A stretch of DNA of 14,464 nucleotides from Armatimonadota bacterium (GTDB lineage: Bacteria; Armatimonadota; JAAZEB01). Position 1 is the first letter of the stretch, and every line of letters begins with the position of its first letter. The notes below the pieces were generated by a model. It was not told the DNA's origin. It did not search any database and saw only the letters and a list, made by a program, of their open reading frames with translations. Shown in pieces: positions 5,772 to 13,603 of this stretch. Position numbers and translations under genes: made by a program. Where the stretch lies: the NCBI GenBank assembly GCA_012841485.1, contig DUUU01000625.1, positions 1 to 14,464 of the forward strand, given 5' to 3'.

Positions 5772-8069
5772 AGACTCCGAGCGGCGCACTTCGAGCACAT
5801 CGCTCAGCGTCTCGATGCGGCGCATCAGGCTGCACAGGTGATCCGTGGATCGCACCTCAATCGAGAGGTCGAGGAGACCCGTGCGGTTGGGCGCGGTGCT
5901 CACCTTCATCCGCGTGATGTTCACCCGGCTCTCGCTGATGATCGAGACCACCGCGTTGAGCGCGCCGACGCGGTCCACCACCAGCACCTGCAGGTGCGCC
6001 GGATAGACGGCATCGTCCTGATCCTGCCAGTCGACGGCGACGAGGCGCTCCGGCTCCTTCTGGTAGTACTTGATGGCGTTGGGGCAGTCCACGCGATGAA
6101 TGACGAGGCCGCGCCCGCGCGAGACGTAGGCGGTGACGGCGTCCCCTGGAAGCGGGCTGCAACACTTGCCGAGCTTCAGGAGCAGGCCCTCCTGGCCGCC
6201 GACGGTGATGCCGATCTTCCCTGCTGGCTGCTCGGAGCGCGACGCCGGCACAGAGATGATGGGAGTCTCCTGCACCGGCTGTAGCTTGAGGCGCTCCACC
6301 ACCTTGTGCACGCTCACGAGGCTATGGCCCACGGCGGCAAGCAGGTCATCCACCGATTGATAGTTCATCTCGGTGGCCACCTCGGCCACGCGCTCGTGCC
6401 GCGAGAGGTCGATCCGCTCCAGGTTCCTTCGCTCCAACTCGCGCTCGAGCTGCTCGCGCCCGCGCACGATATCCTCATCGCGCGTCAGGCGGCGCAGATA
6501 CCGCTTGATGCGGTTGCGCGCCGTGGCCGTCTTTACGAACTTCAGCCAGTCCAGGCTGGGGCCACTGGTATTTCGGGTGATGATCTGCACCACGTCGCCG
6601 TTGTGGAAGCGATGGTCGATTGGGACCATGCGCCCGTTGACCTTGGCGCCGATGCAGTGGTCGCCCAGATCACTATGGATGCGGTAGGCGAAGTCCACCG
6701 GCGTCGAGCCGGCCGGGAGGTCGATCACCTCGCCCTTCGGGGTGAAGACAAAGACCTGATCGGCGAGGATATTCTCCATCACCGTGCGGAGGAAGTCCTG
6801 CGGATCGCGCGTGTCGCTCTGCGACGCGATGAGCTGCTGGCGCAGCATGGCGAGCCGGCGCTCGAAGGAGTCTTCCTTGCTCCCCTCCTTGTAGCGCCAG
6901 TGCGCGGCCACGCCGAAGTCGGCGGTGCGGTGCATCGCCCAGGTGCGGATCTGGATCTCCATCGGCTCGCCCGAGGGCCCGATCACCTTGGTATGGAGCG
7001 ACTGATAGTTGTTGGGCTTCGGCTTGGCGACGTAGTCCGCGAAGAAGCCGCGCAGCGGCACCCACAGCTCATGGACAACGCCCAGGGCGTGGTAACACTC
7101 CTCCAGCGTGTTGACGATGATGCGCACCGCCATCAGGTCGTAAATATGGGAGAAATCGAGCTCCTGGCTGAGCATCTTCTGATAGATGCTGTAGAGGTGC
7201 TTGGGCCGGCCCTGGATCTCTGCCTCGATGCCGGAGGCCCGCAGGCGCTCGCGGAGGATCTCGATGGCGGCTGCCAACTCGCCCTCGCGCTCGGCGCGCG
7301 TTTTGGCGACCAGGCCCGCCACCTCGTCGTACTTCTCCGGGTCGGTGTACTTGAAGGAGAGATCCTCCAACTCCCACTTCAGGTGCCAGATGCCAAGGCG
7401 ATGGGCCAGTGGCGCGAAGATCTGCAGCGTCTCGCGCGCGATGCGGTCTCGCCTCTCGGGCGGCAGATGTTCCAGGGTGCGCATGTTGTGCAGCCGGTCG
7501 GCCATCTTGATGACGACCACCCGCAGGTCACGCGCCATAGAGAGGAAGACCTTGTGCAGGTTCTCGGCCCGACGCTTGCGCTCCGACTGTTGCCGCTTCT
7601 CGGTGCCCAGGTCCGCCGGGGCCGCCATCTCGTCGGGGAGCTTGGTCACCCCATCCACCAGGGCGGCGACATCCTCGCCAAACCGCTCGTGGATCTGATC
7701 GAGGGTCACGTTGGTATCCTCCACTACGTCGTGCAGGATGCCGGCGATGATGGAGGCCTGATCCATCTCCATGTCGGCCAGGATATGGGCCGTCTTGAGC
7801 GGGTGATAGATGTAGGGCTCGCCGGAGTCGCGAAGCTGCCCTCCATGCGCCATATGCGCCAGCTCCACCGCCGCGCGCACCTGGTCACGGTCGATGTGCG
7901 GGTTGTACTGGCTCACTCTGTCCAACAGCCGCTCTAGATCCGCGAGGACCGCCTGGTCAATCGGGGGGGCGGCCCCCACAGCCGCTGATGCCGCGGCCGG
8001 TGCCTGGTCCTCTACTCTCGGCTCAATCACCTGGGTCATGTTTCCACATCTTGGCGCGCCCGCGCCCAT
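5757..8069 (-). CDS. relA: Bifunctional (p)ppGpp synthetase/hydrolase (RelA/SpoT family)
   Basis: 770 residues, full length for a long RSH protein. It makes and degrades (p)ppGpp in the stringent response. The HD hydrolase domain spans about 45-200, with YHPL (His90), LHDVVEDT (His113, Asp114, Glu117, Asp118) and MADRLHNMRTL. All are intact, so hydrolase activity is expected. The synthetase domain spans about 255-390: GRPKHLYSIYQK from 287, DLMAVRI with Asp311, KPKPNNYQSLHT and MEIQIRT. A TGS domain follows at ~438-498, then a helical region, the Cys-rich domain (GKCCSPLPGD, Cys636 and Cys637, with HRVDC) and an ACT domain at ~690-765. Start ATG 8069 has GAGGTG (8080-8085) 10 bases upstream; the alternative ATG at 8039 lacks a good site. 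It lies downstream of secDF on the same strand, as in the secDF-recJ-apt-relA clusters of many Gram-positive bacteria, here without recJ and apt. The symbol rel would serve equally well. Confidence 0.95.
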   Translation of the reverse strand: MGAGAPRCGNMTQVIEPRVEDQAPAAASAAVGAAPPIDQAVLADLERLLDRVSQYNPHIDRDQVRAAVELAHMAHGGQLRDSGEPYIYHPLKTAHILADMEMDQASIIAGILHDVVEDTNVTLDQIHERFGEDVAALVDGVTKLPDEMAAPADLGTEKRQQSERKRRAENLHKVFLSMARDLRVVVIKMADRLHNMRTLEHLPPERRDRIARETLQIFAPLAHRLGIWHLKWELEDLSFKYTDPEKYDEVAGLVAKTRAEREGELAAAIEILRERLRASGIEAEIQGRPKHLYSIYQKMLSQELDFSHIYDLMAVRIIVNTLEECYHALGVVHELWVPLRGFFADYVAKPKPNNYQSLHTKVIGPSGEPMEIQIRTWAMHRTADFGVAAHWRYKEGSKEDSFERRLAMLRQQLIASQSDTRDPQDFLRTVMENILADQVFVFTPKGEVIDLPAGSTPVDFAYRIHSDLGDHCIGAKVNGRMVPIDHRFHNGDVVQIITRNTSGPSLDWLKFVKTATARNRIKRYLRRLTRDEDIVRGREQLERELERRNLERIDLSRHERVAEVATEMNYQSVDDLLAAVGHSLVSVHKVVERLKLQPVQETPIISVPASRSEQPAGKIGITVGGQEGLLLKLGKCCSPLPGDAVTAYVSRGRGLVIHRVDCPNAIKYYQKEPERLVAVDWQDQDDAVYPAHLQVLVVDRVGALNAVVSIISESRVNITRMKVSTAPNRTGLLDLSIEVRSTDHLCSLMRRIETLSDVLEVRRSESGYRR

Positions 8070-8101
8070 CTATTGCTTGCACCTCGCTTCGGTTAGGTAC
8101 A

Positions 8102-8139
8102 GGAAGAGCCTGGGGCCGTTCCTGGCCGCAGGCTCTTCC
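8102..8139 (-). promoter_or_regulatory. Strong hairpin between secDF and relA
   Basis: GGAAGAGCCTG (8102-8112) and CAGGCTCTTCC (8129-8139) form a perfect 11-bp stem. Inside it GGCC (8114-8117) and GGCC (8124-8127) can pair around a 6-base loop. It begins 22 bases after the secDF stop codon and ends about 16 bases before the relA ribosome binding site. There is no T-run on the - strand. It may protect the secDF 3' end, be a processing site, or partly terminate transcription to lower relA expression. Confidence 0.55.
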
Positions 8140-8161
8140 ATACCAGTCGCTCGCTTTCTCG

Positions 8162-10624
8162 CTAGAAGCGGCGCTTCTTCTTCTTAATGTTCCGCTGTGG
8201 CTTCGGGGCCACCTTGGCGACGCCCCCGCCCGTCACCGGAGCGGCAGGCACAGAGGTCTCCTCGCTCGGGCCCGCGGCCTCAATCGGTTTGGGCTGCGGC
8301 TTAGGCTGTGGCTTGGGCTGCGGCGCCCCGCCTCCGGCGGCCACCATCGGCTTCTCTTCCACACGGCGGGAGCTCGCCTGCTTCTTTCGTTCGCCATAGG
8401 TGCGCGCCACCGTCAGCAGCGGCGAGGCGAAGAAGATCGTCGAGTAGGCTCCCGCGATGATGCCTACGAGCATGGCCGAGTTGAACTCCCGGATCGTGGC
8501 CCCGCCAAAGAGGACCAGGGCCGCCAGCACGAAGACCACCGTCAACGAGGTGTTGATCGAGCGGACCACCGTCTGCGTCACGCTCCGGTCGGCCACCAGT
8601 TCGAACGGCTCCCCGCGCGTCTTCAGGCGCTGATTCTCTCGGATGCGGTCGAAGACGACGATGGTGTCGTGGACCGAATAACCGATAATCGTCAGCACCG
8701 CGGTCACGAAGAGGCTATCCACCTCCCAGTGGAAGAAGTAGCCCGTGATGGCGAAGAAGCCCAGGATGATAAAGGCATCGTGGAGCAGAGTGGTGATCGC
8801 CACCAGCCCAAAGTCCAGGCTCGTGAACCGGAACCACAGGTAGAGAACGATCAGAACCGAGGCGATCAGGATCGCCTTGAGCGCCTGGCTTGTCAGATCC
8901 TTACCCATCGTCGGGCCCACGTTATCGAACGACTCCACCTGGAACTTGCCGGTCGCTTCGGTCAGCGCCTTCTCGATCTGCTCGCGCTCTGCCGCAGCCT
9001 GAGTCGCATCCGAGGCGAAATGCTTGCCACGGATCACGACGCGCTTATCCCCGGCGCTGATCGCGACGTCCGATTCCTCGCGCCCGGTCACAGCGAGCGC
9101 CTCGCGCACCGCGTCGGCGGTCGGAACCTGCTGCTCATACTTGAGCTGCATCAAGCTGCCGCCGGTGAAGTCGATCCCAGGGAGAACCGGGGAGCCGGTC
9201 TTGCCGATCATCAAGCCCATGAAGAGGATGCTCGTCAAGATCAGTGCGCCACTGATCCCGAAGTAGAGCTTCCAGCGCTCCACGATGCGCCAGACGGCGC
9301 CCTCGGGCGGGTGCATCCACGTGTTCCCGAGGCCCCACCACTGTGGCTTGTGGCTCAGGCTGGTCGGCACCAGCAGATAGAGCATGGTGCGCGTGCAGGT
9401 AATGGCGGTGAACATGCTCACGACGACACCGATCGCCAGCGTCAAGGCAAAGCCGCGGATCGGGCCCGTGCCGAAGTTCCAGAGGATGGCACAGGTGATC
9501 ACCGTACACATGTTCGAGTCGAAGATCGACGAGAACGCTCGGGTGAAGCCCGCATCAATTGCGGCGCGCAACGTCTTGCCGGCGTTGAGCTCCTCCTTGA
9601 GTCGCTCGAAGATCAGGATGTTGGCATCGACCGCCATGCCGATCGACAGGATGAAGCCCGCGATACCCGGCAGTGTCATCGTGACCGGAATCAGCTTGAA
9701 GATCGCTGCCGAGAACGCCGCGTAGAAGAGCAGGGCCACCACCGCCACGATACCTGGCAGGCGGTAGAAGCCGATCATGAAGAGGGCGACCAACACCAGG
9801 CCGATCAAGCCGGCCACGAGCGATTTGTCGACGCTCTCCTGGCCGAGAGTCGGGCCCACGTCGGTCACCTGCTCGATGCGCAGCGGCACCGGGAGGGCAC
9901 CCGCGTTCAACAGATTGGCCAGGTCCTGCGCCTCTTCCAGGGAGAAGCTGCCACGGATGACGCCGTCACCCGATGGGATCGGCTCTTCGATGATCGGCAC
10001 CGAGATCGGCTCGTCATCCAGGAAGATGCCAAAATACTTCTTCACGTTGCGCATCGTATAGTCGGCAAACTTCTTGCGCCCCTCGGCGTTGAAGTGCAAC
10101 TCCACGATGGTCTGGCCATCCACCCCCAGATTACCGCGCGCCTTGCCCGGGAGCAACTCCTTCCCCGTGACGATGACCTCCCCCTCCTCGAGGACCTGGG
10201 AGGTGGGCACCTGCTGGCGGGTCACTTTATCCAGGAAGGTGGTCGGCTCGCCGTGAATGACTTCGTACTTATCCGGAATAGCGACAAAGCGCAGCATGGC
10301 CAGTTTCTCGAACTGGGCCAGCGCCTCTTGCTTCTTCTCTTCCGGAATGTCTGGGAGCTCGACGACGATCTGATTGCTGCCCTTAGTCTGAACCAGCGGC
10401 TCTGCAACGCCCGTACTATCTACGCGTCGCTGGATGACGTTCTTGGCGTCGTTTAGCAATCCGGGGGTCATCTTGTCCCCGCTGGGCGGCTCGGCACGGA
10501 GAATGACCCGCATGCCACCCTTCAGATCCAGTCCCTGCTTAAAGGGGTACTGGCCGCCAAATATCACCCATGCCGAAGCGATCACAAGGGCCAAGATGGC
10601 GAGAAAATAGTGCCTATGCTTCAA
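8162..10624 (-). CDS. secDF: Fused protein translocase subunit SecDF
   Basis: 820 residues combining SecD and SecF in one chain. It uses the proton-motive force to pull preproteins out of the SecYEG channel. TTG at 10624 is preferred because AAGGAG (10632-10637) lies 7 bases upstream and the product then starts MLKHRHYF and enters TM1 at once; an upstream TTG (10657) has no such site. The SecD half has QGLDLKGG after TM1 (near 31), a large periplasmic domain, then TM2-6 with GMAVDANILIFERLKEEL (near 330), whose Asp matches the proton-relay Asp of SecD. The SecF half has GIDFTGGSLMQL (near 484), VGPTMGKDL, and GYSVHDTIVVFDRIREN (near 650). The C-terminus is unusual: three QPKP repeats, a Pro/Ala/Gly linker and a KKKKRR end, presumably cytoplasmic. 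It is the first gene of the secDF-relA unit. Confidence 0.96.
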   Translation of the reverse strand: MKHRHYFLAILALVIASAWVIFGGQYPFKQGLDLKGGMRVILRAEPPSGDKMTPGLLNDAKNVIQRRVDSTGVAEPLVQTKGSNQIVVELPDIPEEKKQEALAQFEKLAMLRFVAIPDKYEVIHGEPTTFLDKVTRQQVPTSQVLEEGEVIVTGKELLPGKARGNLGVDGQTIVELHFNAEGRKKFADYTMRNVKKYFGIFLDDEPISVPIIEEPIPSGDGVIRGSFSLEEAQDLANLLNAGALPVPLRIEQVTDVGPTLGQESVDKSLVAGLIGLVLVALFMIGFYRLPGIVAVVALLFYAAFSAAIFKLIPVTMTLPGIAGFILSIGMAVDANILIFERLKEELNAGKTLRAAIDAGFTRAFSSIFDSNMCTVITCAILWNFGTGPIRGFALTLAIGVVVSMFTAITCTRTMLYLLVPTSLSHKPQWWGLGNTWMHPPEGAVWRIVERWKLYFGISGALILTSILFMGLMIGKTGSPVLPGIDFTGGSLMQLKYEQQVPTADAVREALAVTGREESDVAISAGDKRVVIRGKHFASDATQAAAEREQIEKALTEATGKFQVESFDNVGPTMGKDLTSQALKAILIASVLIVLYLWFRFTSLDFGLVAITTLLHDAFIILGFFAITGYFFHWEVDSLFVTAVLTIIGYSVHDTIVVFDRIRENQRLKTRGEPFELVADRSVTQTVVRSINTSLTVVFVLAALVLFGGATIREFNSAMLVGIIAGAYSTIFFASPLLTVARTYGERKKQASSRRVEEKPMVAAGGGAPQPKPQPKPQPKPIEAAGPSEETSVPAAPVTGGGVAKVAPKPQRNIKKKKRRF
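8286..8321 (-). repeat. Three 12-bp tandem repeats encoding the QPKP repeats of SecDF
   Basis: Units at 8286-8297, 8298-8309 and 8310-8321 (+ strand consensus GGCTTGGGCTGC, up to two differences) encode repeated Gln-Pro-Lys-Pro in the SecDF tail. The period is a multiple of three, so copy-number change would keep the frame. Confidence 0.75.
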
Positions 10625-10690
10625 AAGAGGTCTCCTTCCGCCTCCCCGCCACGACAAATGCTACACAAGGGCAGGATATCGGTCCTAGAC

Positions 10691-10719
10691 ATTATACTGA
10701 CGGCTACCCCCGTTGTCAA
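10691..10719 (-). promoter_or_regulatory. Consensus sigma-70 promoter of secDF-relA
   Basis: Read on the - strand, TTGACA (10719-10714) is followed after 17 bp by TATAAT (10696-10691). Both boxes and the spacer match the consensus exactly. Transcription should start near 10684, giving a leader of about 60 bases before the TTG at 10624. Confidence 0.88.
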
Positions 10720-10850
10720 GGCGAATCCCCCGCTGCAAAGGCCAGGATCGACGCTCTCCGCGCGCGCAGAGTCCGGCAGGAAGGAGGCCTGCGCAACGTG
10801 AAACGTCCCTCAAGGGGGAAGGGGAGCGGCGACGTCTCCGTCCCCGATCT

Positions 10851-10893
10851 CTTCAGGCACTCCGGGCCTGTATGAGGTAGTGCCCTACTGAAG
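10851..10893 (+). repeat. Imperfect hairpin upstream of the oxidoreductase gene
   Basis: CTTCA and GGCAC (10851-10860) can pair with GTGCC (10880-10884) and TGAAG (10889-10893), with a 4-base bulge (CTAC). It ends 15 bases before the likely GTG start, close to the weak ribosome binding site. I find no clear promoter for this gene, so the fold may lie in its leader or be incidental. Confidence 0.3.
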
Positions 10894-10908
10894 TGAAAGG
10901 CTGTGAAC

Positions 10909-12177
10909 GTGATAGACCGACCCGTGACGATTGCGATTGTGGGAGCGGGCCACCGATCGGTGGCCTATGCCCGCTACGCCTTGGAGCATCCGGACCGGAT
11001 GAAAGTGGTGGCCATCGCGGATCCCTGGGAGCTGCGCCGGCGCACGATCGGCGACCAGCACGCCATCCGGGAAGAGATGCGCTTTGCCTCCTACGAGGAG
11101 CTGGCCGCGCGCCCTCCTGTCGCCGATGCCGTGATCAATGGCACGATGGACCAACTCCACTATGCCTCGGCGATGCCACTCTTGAAGGCAGGCTACCACA
11201 TGCTGCTGGAGAAGCCGATTGCCCAGCGCGAGGAGGAGGTGCGCGAGCTGATCGATACCGCGCAGAAATACAACCGCACGGTGATGATCTGCCACGTTCT
11301 GCGCTATGCCCCCTTCTATGTCAAGGTGAAAGAACTCCTCCAGAGCGGTACCATCGGGGAGATCGTGTCGCTGCACACGGCGGAGAATGTCAGCTATCAC
11401 CACATGGCCGTGGCCTACATCCGCGGGCGCTGGCGCCGGCGCGAATCCAACCCGATACTCCTCGCCAAGTGCAGCCATGACCTGGACCTGATGGCCTGGT
11501 ATCTCTCCGGCGTGCCCGCGGTGCGCGTTTCCAGCTTCGGATCGCTGAAGCAGTTTCGCCCGGAGAACGCGCCGGCGGGATCGGCCAAGCGCTGCCTGGA
11601 TGGGTGCCAGATTGAGGCGACTTGCCCCTACTCCGCCCGCGCCAACTACATCACGCAGGGGCTGTGGGGGGCCTATGCCTGGGAGCCCATCGAGCACCTG
11701 ATGCCGGCAACGGAGGAGCAGAAGCTGGAGTCCCTGAGAACCGACAGCCCCTTCGGACGCTGCGTCTGGCATTGCGATAACGACGTGGTAGACCACCAAT
11801 CTGTCCTGGTAGAGTTCGCGAACGGGGTGACGGCGTCGCATGATCTCTTCTGCGCCACCGCAAGGCCAAGCCGAACGCTGCATATCATCGGCTCCAAGGG
11901 CGAGCTGGAGGGCGATATGGAGGCAGGCCGGCTGATCATCCGTCGGCCCAACCCGGTGCGCGGCGGCGAGTACACCGAGGAGGTCGTCGAGATCAATGTC
12001 AAGGGTGATGGCCACGGCGGCGGCGATATGCGCCTGATCGCCGACTTCGTCAGCGTCCTGCGCGGGGAGTCGACCTCGCTGAGCACGACGCGCATCGAGG
12101 ACTCTCTCACCGGCCACCTCATCGCCTTCGCGGCAGACCGCGCGATGCTGTCCCATCAGGTGGTGCAGATCGCCTAG
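10909..12177 (+). CDS. Gfo/Idh/MocA-family NAD(P)-dependent oxidoreductase
   Basis: 422 residues from GTG 10909, chosen because AAAGG (10896-10900) is 8 bases upstream. GTG 10903 is in frame, adds two residues, but leaves only 2 bases after the AAGG. The N-terminal Rossmann domain has TIAIVGAGHRS (near residue 9) and VVAIADP. EKP (near 101-103) is the family signature with the catalytic Lys. LLAKCSHDLDLMAWYLSG (near 184) is the second conserved substrate-side motif. The C-terminal alpha/beta domain carries a Cys cluster, RCLDGCQIEATCPYSA (three Cys near 229-239). This cluster occurs in one subgroup of the family and may bind metal or be structural. Members act on sugars, inositols and related polyols; the substrate cannot be predicted. 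It stands alone between the divergent secDF promoter and prfB. Confidence 0.88.
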   Translation: MIDRPVTIAIVGAGHRSVAYARYALEHPDRMKVVAIADPWELRRRTIGDQHAIREEMRFASYEELAARPPVADAVINGTMDQLHYASAMPLLKAGYHMLLEKPIAQREEEVRELIDTAQKYNRTVMICHVLRYAPFYVKVKELLQSGTIGEIVSLHTAENVSYHHMAVAYIRGRWRRRESNPILLAKCSHDLDLMAWYLSGVPAVRVSSFGSLKQFRPENAPAGSAKRCLDGCQIEATCPYSARANYITQGLWGAYAWEPIEHLMPATEEQKLESLRTDSPFGRCVWHCDNDVVDHQSVLVEFANGVTASHDLFCATARPSRTLHIIGSKGELEGDMEAGRLIIRRPNPVRGGEYTEEVVEINVKGDGHGGGDMRLIADFVSVLRGESTSLSTTRIEDSLTGHLIAFAADRAMLSHQVVQIA

Positions 12178-12212
12178 AGAACGCCTCGCCCGAACGCCAC
12201 GCGCTGCGGCAC

Positions 12213-12241
12213 TTGCGCCAGCGCCGCGGATGGAGTACAAT
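12213..12241 (+). promoter_or_regulatory. Probable sigma-70 promoter of prfB
   Basis: TTGCGC (12213-12218) and TACAAT (12236-12241) are separated by 17 bp, with 4 of 6 and 5 of 6 matches to consensus. Transcription would start near 12248, giving a leader of about 143 bases that contains the three hairpins described separately. Confidence 0.6.
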
Positions 12242-12274
12242 AAGGGTATCACAGAGGTGTGCCCACATCGCGAT

Positions 12275-12369
12275 CCGGACGGCATCGCCGTCCGGGTTCG
12301 TGTTCTGGTCATGCGATTGGTCGATACCTGCCCGGCCGGGCAGGCTGTGCGCCCATCCGGTAGATGGGC
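12275..12369 (+). promoter_or_regulatory. Three consecutive hairpins in the prfB leader
   Basis: Hairpin 1: CCGGACGGC (12275-12283) with GCCGTCCGG (12287-12295), 3-base loop. Hairpin 2: the perfect 18-base palindrome CCTGCCCGGCCGGGCAGG (12327-12344). Hairpin 3: GCCCATC (12351-12357) with GATGGGC (12363-12369), loop CGGTA, ending 7 bases before the ribosome binding site (12377-12384). No T-run follows any of them. The arrangement suggests a structured 5' leader, but I do not recognise a known riboswitch or leader family. Confidence 0.5.
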
Positions 12370-12390
12370 AGCAAAAGGGGGTGAGTCTAG

Positions 12391-13519
12391 TTGCTGGACG
12401 AGCTGAGAAAAGAGATTAGCGAGCTCACCGGGCGGCTCGACGAAATGGGGGATCGCCTTTGACTTCGCCGGCAAAGAGTCGGCGATCGCTCTGAAAGAGG
12501 AGCAGGCATCGGCCCCTGATTTCTGGAACGACCCGGAGGCGGCGCAGCAGAAGATGCAAGAGCTGAACCGCCTGAAGGAGACCGTGGAGCCCTGGTACGA
12601 GCTTCGCTCGCGGTTGAGCGATCTGCGCGAGCTCGTGGAGCTGGCACAGGAAGAGGGCGATGAAAGCGTTGCCGAGAGCATCCGGGAGGATATGCACTCC
12701 ATCCGGAAGCAGTTTGAAGACCTGGAGTTTCGGGCGCTGCTGAGTGGCCCACACGATGCCAGCAACGCGATCTTGGAGATCAACTCTGGCGCGGGAGGCA
12801 CGGAATCGTGCGATTGGGCGGCGATGCTCCTGCGCATGTATCTGCGCTGGGCGGAGCACCGCGGCTATCAGACAGAGATCACCGATGAGAACCCGGGAGA
12901 GGTGACCGGGATCAAGAGCGCTACGGTGGTCATCTCCGGACTTTATGCCTACGGCTACTTGAAGGGAGAGCGCGGGGTCCACCGGCTGGTGCGCATCTCG
13001 CCCTTCGATTCCAACAAGCGCCGGCACACCTCATTCGCCTCGGTGGATGTGCTCCCGGAGATCGCCGATACCATCGAGATCAGCATCCATCCCGATGAGA
13101 TCGAGGTGGAGACCTACCGGTCGAGCGGCGCTGGCGGTCAGAACGTGCAGAAGGTGGAGACGGCGATCCGCATCCGCCATAAGCCTACCGGGCTTGTGGT
13201 CACGTGCCAGAATGAGCGCAGTCAGCTCAAGAACAAGGACATGGCGATGAAGATCCTGCGGGCGCGCCTCTACGAGCGCCAAGAGCAGGAGCGCCTGGCC
13301 AAGCTGGCGGAGATGCGCGGGGAGATGCGCTCCATTGAGTGGGGCAGCCAGATTCGCTCCTACGTGTTCCAGCCCTACCAGATGGTCAAAGATCTCCGCA
13401 CCGATGCCGAGACGAGCAACATCCACGCCGTCATGGATGGCGAGATCGACCTCTTTATCGAGGCGTATTTGAAGCGGTGTATTCCCGCGGAGGAGACGCC
13501 GGGCACGGAAAGCCCGTAA
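12391..13519 (+). CDS. prfB: Peptide chain release factor 2, expressed by programmed +1 frameshift
   Basis: RF2 releases peptides at UGA and UAA. A 23-codon first frame starts at TTG 12391, behind a strong site GGGGGTGA (12377-12384, 6-base gap), and stops at TGA 12460-12462. Skipping T12460 continues in the +1 frame from GAC 12461, giving 375 residues in all. The shift site reads CTT TGA C (12457-12463), the same slip sequence as E. coli prfB, with an internal Shine-Dalgarno-like GGGGG at 12447-12451. The first-frame peptide joins naturally to the normal RF2 N-terminal coiled domain ([12 protein letters not shown] then [14 protein letters not shown]). The codon-recognition tripeptide SPF is at about 203-205 and the catalytic GGQ at about 248-250, the positions expected of RF2. 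The SPF motif excludes RF1. Autoregulation is expected: low RF2 leaves the UGA unread and favours the shift. Confidence 0.95.
12447..12463 (+). promoter_or_regulatory. prfB +1 programmed frameshift site
   Basis: GGGGG (12447-12451) can pair with the anti-Shine-Dalgarno of 16S rRNA. It is followed by 5 bases (ATCGC) and the slip sequence CTTTGAC (12457-12463), with the in-frame TGA at 12460-12462. In E. coli the spacing between the purine run and CTT is 3 bases, so the gap here is longer than the well-studied case. Confidence 0.9.
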
Positions 13520-13535
13520 CCGGCGCCCGTAGAGA

Positions 13536-13564
13536 CCGGCCCGAGGCGGTGCGTCTCGGGCCGG
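13536..13564. terminator. Hairpin between convergent prfB and BON-domain gene
   Basis: CCGGCCCGAG (13536-13545) pairs with CTCGGGCCGG (13555-13564), a perfect 10-bp GC-rich stem with a 9-base loop, starting 16 bases after the prfB stop. It has no T-run on either strand. Its position between two convergent genes suggests a bidirectional end of transcription. Confidence 0.55.
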
Positions 13565-13603
13565 AGAACCTTCGCCAGAGTGCGCCTCTCGCAGCAGACA
13601 GGG

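Noticed and set aside
8286..8321. CRISPR-like or regulatory repeat array
   Set aside because: The 12-bp tandem units are in frame within secDF and simply encode QPKP repeats; there are no spacers.
7988..10456. Long open frames on the + strand opposite secDF and relA (also 6306-7937)
   Set aside because: They mirror the codon pattern of clearly real - strand genes in GC-rich DNA. Their products are His/Arg/Asp-rich low-complexity chains without domains, and they lack matching ribosome binding sites.
12460..12462. prfB as a frameshifted pseudogene
   Set aside because: The frame change coincides exactly with CTTTGAC behind a poly-G element, and the remaining protein keeps SPF and GGQ, so it is programmed recoding.
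10885..12837. 650-codon - strand open frame opposite the oxidoreductase and prfB
   Set aside because: Antisense to two confidently identified genes; no recognisable domain.
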